Shown: piece by piece, positions 15,222-24,966 of the stretch
How positions within the stretch are numbered: position 1 is the stretch's first letter
Layout of the letters: every line of letters begins with the position of its first letter
Source of the DNA: Saprospirales bacterium
Lineage (GTDB): Bacteria > Bacteroidota > Bacteroidia > Chitinophagales > Saprospiraceae
Direction of reading: 5' to 3'
Assembly (NCBI GenBank): GCA_007695145.1
Contig: REEI01000053.1
Coordinates: forward strand, 1 to 45,065
Length of the DNA stretch: 45,065 nucleotides
The notes under the pieces: model-generated
Databases searched by the model: none
Told to the model about the DNA's origin: nothing
What the model saw: only the letters and a program-made list of their open reading frames with translations
Made by a program: the position numbers and the translations under genes

Positions 15222-18200
15222 ATGAGTAAGTCCGGATTTAAGGAGTATAGAAGCTTGGAATTTAGTGAAATTGATGCTCAAATATTGAGGTTCTGGGAGG
15301 AAAACGAAATCTTCAAAAAGAGTATTGATCAGCGGAATGAAGACAACTCCTATGTTTTCTTTGAGGGACCTCCCAGTGCCAATGGGCAGCCGGGGATTCA
15401 CCATGTGATGGCCAGGACGGTAAAGGATCTCTTTTGCAGGTTTCACACAATGAAGGGAAAGAGAGTGGAGCGCAAAGGGGGATGGGATACCCACGGCCTA
15501 CCAATTGAACTCAGTGTGGAGAAAGAACTCGGAATTACCAAAGAGGACATAGGAAAAAGTATATCCGTAGCTGACTACAATCAGAAGTGCCGGGAAACGG
15601 TCATGAGGTACAAGGATCTTTGGGATGACCTGACTCGAAAAATGGGTTACTGGGTGGATCTGGACAATCCTTACATCACCTTCGAAAATGATTACATTGA
15701 ATCGGTTTGGAACCTTTTGAAAAAACTTTATGACAAGGGATTTCTGTACAAGGGCTTTAGCATTCAGCCTTATTCTCCGGCGGCAGGTACTGGTCTGAGC
15801 TCTCATGAACTCAATCAGCCCGGCTGCTATAAAGAGGTCAGCGATGTATCCGCAGTAGCTCAATTTAAAGTGATTCGCGATGATAGGTCTGAGTTTTTAT
15901 TTGAAAAGGCTGAAGAGGTGCCGGTTTATTTTATCGCCTGGACCACCACTCCGTGGACACTCCCTTCCAATACAGCACTTGCAGCAGGGGCAAAACTGGA
16001 CTACCTCATGCTTAGAACATTTAATCGTTATACGCATGAACCCATAAATGTTTTATTGGCAAAGGAACTACTCAACAGTTGGTTCAAGCCCGAACAGTTT
16101 GAGGCGGAATTGGAGGCTTATGAAAAAGGCGCTAAACTAATTCCTGCAAAGGTGGTGAAAGAGATAAAAGGGTCAGAATTAGAATACATAAGCTACCAGC
16201 AATTGTTGCCTTATGCTGAGCCGGAAGGTGGAGATGCCTTTAAGGTACTGCTGGGTGATTTTGTAACCACAGAAGAGGGCACCGGAATAGTGCATATAGC
16301 ACCCTCCTTTGGAGCCGATGACCGTCAGATTGCTGCCAAATATGGTTTTGGCGCTCTGACCCTGGTTGATAAACAAGGCAGGTTTGATGAAAGAATGGGC
16401 GAGTTTGCCGGCCGCTATGTGAAAAACTACAAAGACGATCCGGATTACCACAATGTGGACGTGGATATAGTTATTAAGTTGAAGACAGAAAACAAGTGCT
16501 TTGCATCTCAAAAGTACCTTCACAATTATCCTCATTGCTGGAGAACAGATAAACCTATTTTGTATTACCCTCTGGACAGTTGGTTTATTAAAACTACTGC
16601 AGCAAAAGAACGAATGGTTGCCCTTAACAACACCATCAACTGGAAACCGGAACACACAGGAACCAAGCGATTTGGCAATTGGCTGGAAAATCTCCAGGAT
16701 TGGAATCTAAGCCGATCGAGATATTGGGGAATACCACTTCCCATATGGAGGACAGAGGATGGCTCTGAAGAATTGATCATAGGTTCAATTGATCAACTGA
16801 GGGAAGAAATCGAAAAGGCAAACGCTGCTCTTGGATTGAATCAAAGGGTTCCTCAAGACCTCCACCGTCCATTTATTGATGATGTAATATTAGTGTCAAA
16901 GGAGAATAAGCCATTGGTCAGAGAAACAGACCTCATAGATGTTTGGTTTGACAGTGGAGCAATGCCCTACGCTCAGTGGCACTATCCATTTGAAAATCAG
17001 GAGATATTTGAGAAAAATTTCCCTGCTGACTTTATTGCAGAAGGTGTGGATCAGACCCGCGGCTGGTTTTTTACGCTTCATGCCATCGCTGCCATGTGTT
17101 TTGATAGCGTCGCCTACAAAAATGTGGTAAGTAATGGGCTGGTACAGGACAAAGACGGAAGGAAAATGTCCAAGCGCCTCGGCAATGCAGTAGAGCCTTT
17201 TGAAACCATAGCTAAATATGGCGCTGACCCCACCCGATGGTATATGATCTCCAACTCCCAGCCGTGGGAGAATCTGAGATTTGACCTGTCGGGACTGGAG
17301 GAAGTCAGACGAAAATTCTTCGGCACCCTATACAATACCTACTCATTTTTTGCCTTGTACGCCAATGTAGACCAATATGTAGGGAGCGAAAAAGAGGTGC
17401 CTTTAGACCAAAGACCGGAATTGGACCGCTGGATACTATCTATGCTTCACTCCCTGGTTCAATCTGTGGAAGCCGATTATGACGCCTACGAGCCGACCCT
17501 GGCTTGCAGAAAGATTCAGCAGTTTGTGGATGAGCATTTGAGCAACTGGTACGTGAGGCTCAGTCGCAGAAGATTCTGGAAGGGGGAAATGTCAGCTGAT
17601 AAATTGTCGGCCTACCAAACCCTTTATGAATGTTTGGTGACCGTAGCTAAATTAATGGCCCCCGTAGCTCCTTTTTACGCTGAATTCCTCTATCGAAACC
17701 TAAATGAAGTAAGCGGATCAGAACCATTTGAATCCATACATCTGAGCAACTTCCCAGTGGCGAAAGATTATTGTATAGACGAAGCATTGGAGCGAAAAAT
17801 GGACTGCGCCCAGAGAATCAGCTCATTGGTCTTTTCTCTTAGAAAGAAGGAAAAAATACGTGTGAGGCAACCACTCAACCGAATTTTGCTCCCGGTGATC
17901 AAAGATCAATTCAGGAAGGATGTGGAGGCAGTTTCCGAATTGATCAAAGCTGAGGTCAATGTTAAGGAAATTGAATATGTGACGGACGCCTCCGGTTTGA
18001 TCCAAAAAAAGGCCAAGCCAAACTTCAAAACCCTGGGAAAGAGACTTGGAAAGGATATGAAGGAGGCCGTGAAGGTCATTTCCGCCTGGGATGCTGATGC
18101 TATTGCTCAACTTGAAAAGCAGGGTGAAGTAGAGTTGACTCTAGAAAATAGTAAATATTTACTTACAAAAGAGGATGTCCAAATTACTTCTGAGGATATT

Positions 18201-18524
18201 CCGGGCTGGCAGGTTGCTCAGGATGGGAATATAACAGTAGCCCTGGATACTGCTATTTCTGATGAACTGAGAAATGAGGGCCTTGCAAGGGAGTTGGTCA
18301 ACCGGATTCAAAATATCAGGAAGGACCGGGACTTTAACGTGACTGACCGAATTGTTGTAGAATTGGGGGAAAACCTCATTTTGAAAGAGGCAGTATTGCA
18401 GTTTGGCGATTACATTAAGTCGGAAGTACTGGCAAATTCCATTGATTTCAATGCTTCAGCAAAAGGAACAGAAGTCGATCTTGCTGAAGCCGGCACGGTT
18501 GTGATATCTGTCGAGAGAGTATGA
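15222..18524 (+). CDS. ileS: Isoleucine--tRNA ligase (IleRS2 type, GIHH variant)
   Basis: Charges tRNA-Ile. It is 1100 aa from the ATG at 15222, preceded by AAAAGGAAG; an in-frame TTG at 15195 is less likely. The Rossmann core begins with FFEGPPSANGQPGIHHVMAR, where the class I HxGH motif reads G58-I59-H60-H61. The second signature KMSKR is at 648-652. The editing domain (TTTPWTLPSNTALA) and the anticodon-binding domain (LSNWYVRLSRRRFWKG) are both present. Length and sequence style place it in the eukaryote-like IleRS2 clade. A GxHH motif has been reported in IleRS2 enzymes with mupirocin hyper-resistance (recalled literature, not tested here). No second ileS is in the window. Confidence 0.96.
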   Translation: MSKSGFKEYRSLEFSEIDAQILRFWEENEIFKKSIDQRNEDNSYVFFEGPPSANGQPGIHHVMARTVKDLFCRFHTMKGKRVERKGGWDTHGLPIELSVEKELGITKEDIGKSISVADYNQKCRETVMRYKDLWDDLTRKMGYWVDLDNPYITFENDYIESVWNLLKKLYDKGFLYKGFSIQPYSPAAGTGLSSHELNQPGCYKEVSDVSAVAQFKVIRDDRSEFLFEKAEEVPVYFIAWTTTPWTLPSNTALAAGAKLDYLMLRTFNRYTHEPINVLLAKELLNSWFKPEQFEAELEAYEKGAKLIPAKVVKEIKGSELEYISYQQLLPYAEPEGGDAFKVLLGDFVTTEEGTGIVHIAPSFGADDRQIAAKYGFGALTLVDKQGRFDERMGEFAGRYVKNYKDDPDYHNVDVDIVIKLKTENKCFASQKYLHNYPHCWRTDKPILYYPLDSWFIKTTAAKERMVALNNTINWKPEHTGTKRFGNWLENLQDWNLSRSRYWGIPLPIWRTEDGSEELIIGSIDQLREEIEKANAALGLNQRVPQDLHRPFIDDVILVSKENKPLVRETDLIDVWFDSGAMPYAQWHYPFENQEIFEKNFPADFIAEGVDQTRGWFFTLHAIAAMCFDSVAYKNVVSNGLVQDKDGRKMSKRLGNAVEPFETIAKYGADPTRWYMISNSQPWENLRFDLSGLEEVRRKFFGTLYNTYSFFALYANVDQYVGSEKEVPLDQRPELDRWILSMLHSLVQSVEADYDAYEPTLACRKIQQFVDEHLSNWYVRLSRRRFWKGEMSADKLSAYQTLYECLVTVAKLMAPVAPFYAEFLYRNLNEVSGSEPFESIHLSNFPVAKDYCIDEALERKMDCAQRISSLVFSLRKKEKIRVRQPLNRILLPVIKDQFRKDVEAVSELIKAEVNVKEIEYVTDASGLIQKKAKPNFKTLGKRLGKDMKEAVKVISAWDADAIAQLEKQGEVELTLENSKYLLTKEDVQITSEDIPGWQVAQDGNITVALDTAISDELRNEGLARELVNRIQNIRKDRDFNVTDRIVVELGENLILKEAVLQFGDYIKSEVLANSIDFNASAKGTEVDLAEAGTVVISVERV

Positions 18525-18919
18525 TGCCGGGAAGGATTCCTGAAGTCCACAATGAATGACTGTATTCAAAAACCGAGTGGACATTTAGTTGATAGAAAAC
18601 ATAATTTAATAAAGAGGGTTACTTAAGTGAACTTTGCCAAAACAACTGAGAGACTTTTAGTTTGGATTTCACCTTTATTGGGTTTTTATTTTTTAGCAAT
18701 AGAACTCAATTAAACCCACCATTTAGGGGTGATTTTTTTGAAAGAAACCAGCTTGAATTTTGTAAAGGGATTTTGGGTGTTTAGGATTCGGGCCTCCGCG
18801 AAAAGGGCCGAAGGATAGGATATGACTATTCATTGAACATATTGAAATGCTAAGGTGCAGGATGATTTAAATACCTAAATACTCAGAATCTCGTTACTTT
18901 GAGATAAAAAAACACAACT
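18525..18919. other. Intergenic region, 395 bp
   Basis: No gene seen. A possible weak terminator lies at about 18716-18739 (CACC/GGTG stem followed by seven T). At 18894-18901, TTACTTTG is a one-mismatch -7 box just before the TPR gene. Confidence 0.4.
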
Positions 18920-20719
18920 ATGCGTTTATTACTTTGCTTCTTTCTTCTTTTTTCAGGTACTGTTCTTTTTGGTCAGTCTGCACAGTTGGCCAATCAGTAC
19001 TTCAATAACCGGGAATTCGACAAGGCTGCAAGCATGTACGAAGCTTTACTGCAACAAAATGAGAGGTCCACCCATTATTTTGATCGGCTTATGGATTGCT
19101 ACATCAATCTCGATCGGCTTGAGGATGCTGAGAAGGCAGTAAGAGAGCGTATGAGGAATTTTCCCCGTGAGACTCATTTGCACCTCACTCTTGGACGAAT
19201 TTTTGAAGAACAGGGCAATTTACAAAGGGCTGAACGCGAGTACAGTCAAGCTATTCGCAACTTGCCGGCCGATCGGAGTACCATTACGCGTCAGGCTGTA
19301 GGATTCACTAATATGGGCAACTTCGAAATGGCTCTTAAGACTTATGAGAGGGGGGTTCAACTATTGGATGACGAGAATATTTTTGCCTACAATCTTGCCG
19401 ACCTTTACCGAAGAACAGGTAATAGTGAGAGGATGGTCTATTACTATCTCATCAGCCTAAGAGAAGCCCCGAACCGTCTCAACAATCTGCAGACCATTTT
19501 TGATCGATTTTTTTCCGAGGAGGACTTCTTGGAATTAGAGGCTCAGCTTTATGGCAAAATACAGGACTATCCTGAAAATGAGTCTTTTCCTGAATTACTT
19601 GCCTGGGTTTTTATAAATCGCAGTGATTTTGCCTCAGCTTTGGTTCAGTACAGGGCCCTGGACAGGCGGCTTGGCGAAAATGGTGAGCGGGTTTTCAGGC
19701 TAGCTCAAACTGCGGAGAATGAAGGGGATTTAAATACGGCTATCGAAGCCTACAATTATATCACTGATAACAAGGGTTTAGATTCGCCTTACTATATCAG
19801 TTCCAAGCAAAATGCCCTCAATGCAATGCGCCGCCGAATCAACCTCAATCCTGATGCCAACCGCGACATGTTGCTTGAACTGGAGAAAGAGTACCTCGCT
19901 TTTTTGGAGGAATTTGGCAGAAATACCAGAACCGCCCCTTTAATGTCTGAATTGGGCAGGTTCTATGCATTGCATCTCAACGATATCGATAAAGCCATAA
20001 AGACGCTTAATGAGTTGATCTCACTTCCCGGTTTGAACAGGTATATTGAAGCACAGGCAAAGTTGGATTTGGGCGACTATTTTCTGATTAAGGGTGAACG
20101 TTGGGAGGCTGCACTGCTGTATGCACAGGTGGATAAAGATTTTCCTGAAGAAATGCTGGGTGAAGAGGCGCGTTTTCGCAATGCCAGGCTCAGCTATTTT
20201 ATGGGTGATTTCACCTGGGCGCAATCTCAATTTGATATACTGAAAGCAGCTACAAGCAGACTCATTGCCAACGATGCCATAGATTTGTCTGTCTTTATTA
20301 TGGATCATCTGGGGCTGGATACTACTACTGCAGCTATGGAGCGATTTGCTCAAAGTGAACTTCTTATTTTTCAGAATCGATACGATGAAGCTTTTGCGAT
20401 ACTGGATCAGCTAACAAAAGAATTCCCGGGCCACAGTCTGGAGGGGCATGTGTTTTACACCAAAGGACAGGCTTACCAAAAACTCAGTGAAATTCATAAT
20501 GCAATTAGGTTTTACGAAAAGGTAGTAAAGCACCATCCCGAAGGCATAAGGGCTGATCACGCACTTTATCGCCTGGGGGTTATCTATGAGGAAGAATTGA
20601 ATGAGGTAGTAAAAGCCTCAGAGTATTACGAGATGATATTTTTGGATTATCAGGACAGTAGATTCGCAGCTGATGCACGCAGCCGCTATCGTGCCTTGCG
20701 CGATAGTAATTTGCCTTAG
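18920..20719 (+). CDS. Exported tetratricopeptide-repeat protein
   Basis: A 599-aa protein with a signal peptide (MRLLLCFFLLFSGTVLFGQ) followed by many 34-residue TPR helices. Examples are FNNREFDKAASMYEALLQ, LGRIFEEQGNLQRAEREYSQ, YNLADLYRRTGNSERM and, near the end, GQAYQKLSEIHNAIRFYEKV. TPR arrays act as protein-protein scaffolds. Here the location is probably the periplasm or outer-membrane side. No catalytic domain is visible. The DUF4286 gene follows after 12 bp, so the two are probably co-transcribed. The specific partner is unknown. Confidence 0.88.
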   Translation: MRLLLCFFLLFSGTVLFGQSAQLANQYFNNREFDKAASMYEALLQQNERSTHYFDRLMDCYINLDRLEDAEKAVRERMRNFPRETHLHLTLGRIFEEQGNLQRAEREYSQAIRNLPADRSTITRQAVGFTNMGNFEMALKTYERGVQLLDDENIFAYNLADLYRRTGNSERMVYYYLISLREAPNRLNNLQTIFDRFFSEEDFLELEAQLYGKIQDYPENESFPELLAWVFINRSDFASALVQYRALDRRLGENGERVFRLAQTAENEGDLNTAIEAYNYITDNKGLDSPYYISSKQNALNAMRRRINLNPDANRDMLLELEKEYLAFLEEFGRNTRTAPLMSELGRFYALHLNDIDKAIKTLNELISLPGLNRYIEAQAKLDLGDYFLIKGERWEAALLYAQVDKDFPEEMLGEEARFRNARLSYFMGDFTWAQSQFDILKAATSRLIANDAIDLSVFIMDHLGLDTTTAAMERFAQSELLIFQNRYDEAFAILDQLTKEFPGHSLEGHVFYTKGQAYQKLSEIHNAIRFYEKVVKHHPEGIRADHALYRLGVIYEEELNEVVKASEYYEMIFLDYQDSRFAADARSRYRALRDSNLP

Positions 20720-20731
20720 TCAATTATTGAT

Positions 20732-21040
20732 ATGATCATTTACAACGTTACAGTGAACATTGAAGAACAGGTCGAAGCCGAATGGAAGGACTGGATGCTA
20801 ACAATCCATATTCCCGATGTAATGAAAACGGGATTTTTTGCCGGCTATAAATTTTGCCGGTTATTGCAGGACGAACCTCAGGGGGTCACTTATGCAATCC
20901 AGTATTTTTGTCCAAGCATGGACAGTTTAAATGAGTACCTGGCCAATTATGCTCCGGACCTGCAGTCTCAGCACTCAGAGAGATACAGGAACCGCTTTGT
21001 GGCCTTCCGCACCTTGCTTAGAGTTGAAGATCAGAAATAA
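20732..21040 (+). CDS. DUF4286 family protein
   Basis: A small cytoplasmic protein of 102 aa beginning MIIYNVTVNIEEQVEAEW. The core WMLTIHIPDVMKTGFFAGYKFCRLL and the C-terminal RNRFVAFRTLLRV fit DUF4286, a Bacteroidota family with a ferredoxin-like or dimeric alpha-beta-barrel appearance and no known function. The gene starts 12 bp after the TPR gene and likely shares its transcript. A perfect 10-bp palindrome, TGCCCGGGCA, is at 21128-21137 downstream. Confidence 0.88.
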   Translation: MIIYNVTVNIEEQVEAEWKDWMLTIHIPDVMKTGFFAGYKFCRLLQDEPQGVTYAIQYFCPSMDSLNEYLANYAPDLQSQHSERYRNRFVAFRTLLRVEDQK

Positions 21041-21273
21041 TTGCTCATCAGACTTTACCGGCTACAGTTGACTGTTTGCCCCAGTTTAATTTTATCAATT
21101 TAGTTTGATTGTAAAATAGGGGGTTTTTGCCCGGGCATTCAAGGTGCCTCATCTTATTATATTTGACAAGCCAGTATTTCAATTGTTGGTCTGGCCATGA
21201 GGTCTACAGACCAATTTATATTAAAAAATACGGGAATCTTTGATTGAATAGCAGGTAATTTGCTCAATAATTA

Positions 21274-21281
21274 TAATTTTG
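21274..21281 (+). promoter_or_regulatory. -7 box of the DUF2723 gene
   Basis: TAATTTTG matches TAnnTTTG about 43 bp before the ATG at 21325. TTG boxes upstream are at 11 and 27 bp, neither ideal. The rest of the 284-bp gap shows no gene. Confidence 0.42.
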
Positions 21282-21324
21282 GGCTATAAATCAATGTCAA
21301 TTATTATCCATCAATCAGATATTC

Positions 21325-24300
21325 ATGCTGAATTATTCTAATACCAAGAAGATTGCAGGCCTTTTTGTGCTGCTGTTCACTTTTGTAGTGTTCTTTATGA
21401 CTGCCGAAAGGACTACTAGTCTTTGGGATTGTGGTGAATTTATCCTCGCAGCCTACAAATTGCAGGTAGTGCATCCGCCCGGCGCTCCATTGTTCATTAT
21501 TACCGGTCGTTTTTTTACACTGCTTGCCGATATTTTTTCTTCAAATCCTGCTGATATTGCATTTGCAATTAACCTTATGTCGGGTCTTTGTACAGCATTT
21601 GCTGCAATGTTTATCTGCTGGGTGACTATGATCTTTGGCAGAATGGCAATGACAGGAAGATCTAACGAGCCTTTGGGTAGTGATTTAATTGCACTTGGCC
21701 TCGCTGGGGTGGTAGCCGGACTGGCTACAGCCTTTTCAACCTCAGTCTGGTTTTCCGCAGTTGAAGGTGAGGTTTACGCCATGTCAACCTTTTTTACCGG
21801 TCTGACTATCTGGTCGATGGTAAAATGGTATGAATTGCCCGATACTCCGGATGCTGATCGCTGGATATTTGTATCCATCTTCGCTGCCGGTCTTTCCATT
21901 GGCGTTCACCTTTTGAGCTTGCTTGCTTTTCCTGCCCTCGCACTTTTGTTTTATTTCAAAAAATACAAAGAGCACAATCTCAAAGGAGCAGTTGTGGCAC
22001 TCGCAATCGGATCTGCCATGATCATCCTGGTCCAGAGGCTTATTATTACCGGTATTCCTACTCTTTGGATGTATTTTGACTTGTTTTTTGTCAATACACT
22101 TGGAATGCCATTCAATAGTGGAGTAGTACCGACCATATTGGTTATTGGAGGCTTGTTGTACTATGGTTTTCGATGGGCTCAAAAGAACAACAGCAAGCTG
22201 GTTCACTATGCAACCATGGGTGCTACCCTAATGGTTATCTCTTTCAGTCTTTTTGGTGTAGTAGTTATTCGGTCGCTGGCCAACCCACCGGTAAATATGA
22301 ATGAACCAAGCGATCCCATTAGGTTACTTTCATATCTAAACCGCGAACAATACGGCGAAAGACCCCTGTTTAGAGGCCCGCATTTCGAAGCGCGCCCTAT
22401 TTCTTATGATTTTACAGAGCGATATGGTAGAGTAGGAGACCGATATGAAGTGGTGGAAAATCGGATAAGTCCGGTTTATGCGGCTTCAGATCAGGTGCTG
22501 TTCCCCAGAATGGGGCATATGGATGCCAATCGAATTAGAGAATACAGGCGGTGGATAGATCGGGAATCCGGGACACCCACCATGGGAGACAACATCAAGT
22601 TTTTCTGGGATTACCAGATAAAATGGATGTATTGGCGTTATTTCATGTGGAATTTCAGTGGCCGCCAAAATGGTGAACAAGGCATGCACTCATGGAACCC
22701 TAGAAGTGGTCACTGGTACTCGGGTATTACTCCACTGGATGAATTCCGCCTGCATAATGAAAGTGCCATGCCAACGGATATGAGGGAGCATCCCGCACGG
22801 AATAAATACTATATGCTTCCCTTTCTGTTCGGGCTTCTGGGATTGCTGTTTCATGCAAAGCGAAACATAAAGGACTTTTCTGCCATAATGATTCTCTTCC
22901 TCACTACCGGTATAGGGATCATTCTGTACTCCAACCAGCCCCCTATGGAACCCAGGGAGAGAGATTACGTATTGGTCGGTTCCTTTTTTACCTATTGCAT
23001 ATGGATGGGAATGGGAGTATTGGCCTTGTATCAATTATTAAAACAGAGATTAAAGGTGGACCCAAATGTCCCGGCAGTTTTGGCGGGTGCCGTTGTGCTG
23101 ATAGCACCCATGCTCATGCTGACCCAAACCTATAAAGAACACGACCGGAGTCCGATTTACGCTGCAAGAGATTACGCAAGTAATTTCCTTGAAAGCCTTG
23201 AGCCCAACGCGATTATCTTCACCTTTGGTGATAACGATACTTATCCATTGTGGTACGCTCAGGAGGTGGAAAATATAAGGAGGGATGTGAGAGTGGTCAA
23301 TCTTTCATTGATTGCAGTGGATTGGTACATAAATCAGCAGCGGCGGAAAATTAATGAATCTCCGCCCATCAATTTTACCATTTCGGAAGATGCATACAGG
23401 GGAGATGCCAGGAATCAGGTGCTTTATTACTCGCCTGATGGAAGAGATCGCGAGATGCCTGCAATGGAAGCCCTTCGCTTTATTGGTGGAGACAACCCAA
23501 TTCAAGCCACGACTAGAAGACTTCCCAGTTACCTCCCATCGAGACGGCTTTTTATCCCGGTTGATTCAGAAAGAGCCATCGAAAGCGGATTGGTTGACCG
23601 CTCAATGGCTAATCAAATAGTAGATCGAATAGAGATCGACCTCACCGATAGAGATTTTCTCGTAAAAGATGAACTGGCTGTCCTGGATTTATTGGTGAGC
23701 AACTTTTACGATCGACCGATTTATTTTTCAGTTACAGCGCGGCAAGACAAATTGCTGGGCCTGGAGGATTATATGCAAATGGAAGGGCTGGGGCTGCGAT
23801 TTGTGCCTATACGAACACCCTCAGATCCCACTTTGGCAATATACGGCTCAGGTAGGGTCAATACGGATGCCAGTCACAGAGCATTTACAGAGCGCTTCCG
23901 TTGGGGCAATTTCGACAATGAGGATGTTTTCGTAGATAGATCGTATCTTCCTTCTGTTCAAGCTCACCGCATGACGATGATGAGAACAGGTATGGAGCTG
24001 ATGGATGAAGGTCGAAATGAGATGGCTGCCGATATTGGGCGCACTTTCCTCAATGGCTTCCCCAATTTTAATTTTACCTTCGATCCGGCAGTTATTCCCT
24101 TTATCCAAATGCTGATCGCAGGAGGGGACATGGAAGAAGCCAAAAAGCATACCAGGACTCTTGCAGAAGTCACCAGAGAGTATATGATCTTCTTCAATTC
24201 TCTGTCAGAGCGTGACCTCAATGCCGGCTGGAGACGCGATTTTAATTATTATCGCCAGGGGATAAATCAAATGATGCAGTTTTTACCCAATTTGGAAGAC

Positions 24301-24348
24301 GAGTCATTTGAGCAGGAAATTACAGCTTTGATAGAGGAGTTTAGATAA
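21325..24348 (+). CDS. DUF2723 integral membrane protein (GT-C fold glycosyltransferase, TMEM260-like)
   Basis: A 1007-aa membrane protein. The first about 300 residues form a series of hydrophobic helices and contain the family signature TTSLWDCGEFILAAYKLQVVHPPGAPLF, where the D/E pair is the expected catalytic acid of a polyprenyl-phosphate-sugar-dependent GT-C enzyme. More helices follow near 490-610. Then comes a large soluble domain with FTFGDNDTYPLWYAQEV and a helical C-terminus. The family (PF11028) is related to human TMEM260, a protein O-mannosyltransferase. In Bacteroidota it is usually linked to protein O-glycosylation or surface-protein export, but the acceptor is unproven. It appears to be monocistronic. 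Confidence 0.9.
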   Translation: MLNYSNTKKIAGLFVLLFTFVVFFMTAERTTSLWDCGEFILAAYKLQVVHPPGAPLFIITGRFFTLLADIFSSNPADIAFAINLMSGLCTAFAAMFICWVTMIFGRMAMTGRSNEPLGSDLIALGLAGVVAGLATAFSTSVWFSAVEGEVYAMSTFFTGLTIWSMVKWYELPDTPDADRWIFVSIFAAGLSIGVHLLSLLAFPALALLFYFKKYKEHNLKGAVVALAIGSAMIILVQRLIITGIPTLWMYFDLFFVNTLGMPFNSGVVPTILVIGGLLYYGFRWAQKNNSKLVHYATMGATLMVISFSLFGVVVIRSLANPPVNMNEPSDPIRLLSYLNREQYGERPLFRGPHFEARPISYDFTERYGRVGDRYEVVENRISPVYAASDQVLFPRMGHMDANRIREYRRWIDRESGTPTMGDNIKFFWDYQIKWMYWRYFMWNFSGRQNGEQGMHSWNPRSGHWYSGITPLDEFRLHNESAMPTDMREHPARNKYYMLPFLFGLLGLLFHAKRNIKDFSAIMILFLTTGIGIILYSNQPPMEPRERDYVLVGSFFTYCIWMGMGVLALYQLLKQRLKVDPNVPAVLAGAVVLIAPMLMLTQTYKEHDRSPIYAARDYASNFLESLEPNAIIFTFGDNDTYPLWYAQEVENIRRDVRVVNLSLIAVDWYINQQRRKINESPPINFTISEDAYRGDARNQVLYYSPDGRDREMPAMEALRFIGGDNPIQATTRRLPSYLPSRRLFIPVDSERAIESGLVDRSMANQIVDRIEIDLTDRDFLVKDELAVLDLLVSNFYDRPIYFSVTARQDKLLGLEDYMQMEGLGLRFVPIRTPSDPTLAIYGSGRVNTDASHRAFTERFRWGNFDNEDVFVDRSYLPSVQAHRMTMMRTGMELMDEGRNEMAADIGRTFLNGFPNFNFTFDPAVIPFIQMLIAGGDMEEAKKHTRTLAEVTREYMIFFNSLSERDLNAGWRRDFNYYRQGINQMMQFLPNLEDESFEQEITALIEEFR

Positions 24349-24518
24349 TGGAAAATTGGGGACGAATAAATTTAGCTCTAATTTGAATCTGGCGGGGGCA
24401 ACAAAATTTCCTGCGAGTATTTTTAGGTAGGCTAGATAATTCATGAGCTTTCGAAATATTCTTGTTGAAGAAATTAGGCGGCCCGTTTTTTTTTCCGGAC
24501 TGCTCCAAATATGAAACT

Positions 24519-24953
24519 ATGACAGTATCAATCGGAAATGATCATGCTGGAACCGACTACAAAAAGTTGATCGTTTCAGCCATAAAGGATCAGGGTGTTG
24601 AAGTAATCAATCATGGAACCGATTCAGGCGAATCTGTTGATTATCCAGATTTTGTACATCCGGTTGCCAAGGATGTACTGGATGAAAGGGCTGCATTTGG
24701 AATTGTGATCTGCGGAAGTGGGAACGGAGTGGCCATGACAGTAAATAAATACCGTGGTATAAGGGCAGCACTTTGCTGGAATGTCGAGTTAGCAAAACTT
24801 GCAAGGCATCACAATAACGCCAATATCCTCGCCATTCCTGCCAGATTTGTAGATAGTGAAACAGCTGTTCAGATGGTAGCTGCATTCCTCGCCGAGCCGT
24901 TTGAAGGTGGTAGACACAGCCGGAGAGTTGATAAGATCAGCCAATGTATTTAA
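24519..24953 (+). CDS. rpiB: Ribose 5-phosphate isomerase B
   Basis: Interconverts ribose 5-phosphate and ribulose 5-phosphate in the non-oxidative pentose phosphate pathway. The start is the ATG at 24519 (MTVSIGNDHAGTDYKK), giving 144 aa. A TTG-initiated extension to 24462 adds a sequence unlike the family. Key motifs are the N-terminal GNDHAG, the base cysteine in ICGSGNGVAM, and RHHNNANILAIPARF. The length is usual for RpiB. The stop at 24951-24953 lies 13 bp before the ATG of the M28 peptidase, so the two may be co-transcribed. Confidence 0.94.
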   Translation: MTVSIGNDHAGTDYKKLIVSAIKDQGVEVINHGTDSGESVDYPDFVHPVAKDVLDERAAFGIVICGSGNGVAMTVNKYRGIRAALCWNVELAKLARHHNNANILAIPARFVDSETAVQMVAAFLAEPFEGGRHSRRVDKISQCI

Positions 24954-24966
24954 TCAAATCAGGCTT

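Noticed and set aside
18714-18739. Intrinsic terminator after ileS
   Set aside because: Only a 4-bp stem precedes the T-run, and it is nearly 200 bp past the stop codon. Mentioned in the gap description but not called as a feature.
21128-21137. Palindrome TGCCCGGGCA as a possible operator or terminator
   Set aside because: A single 10-bp palindrome is expected by chance at this scale, and it lacks a loop or T-run.
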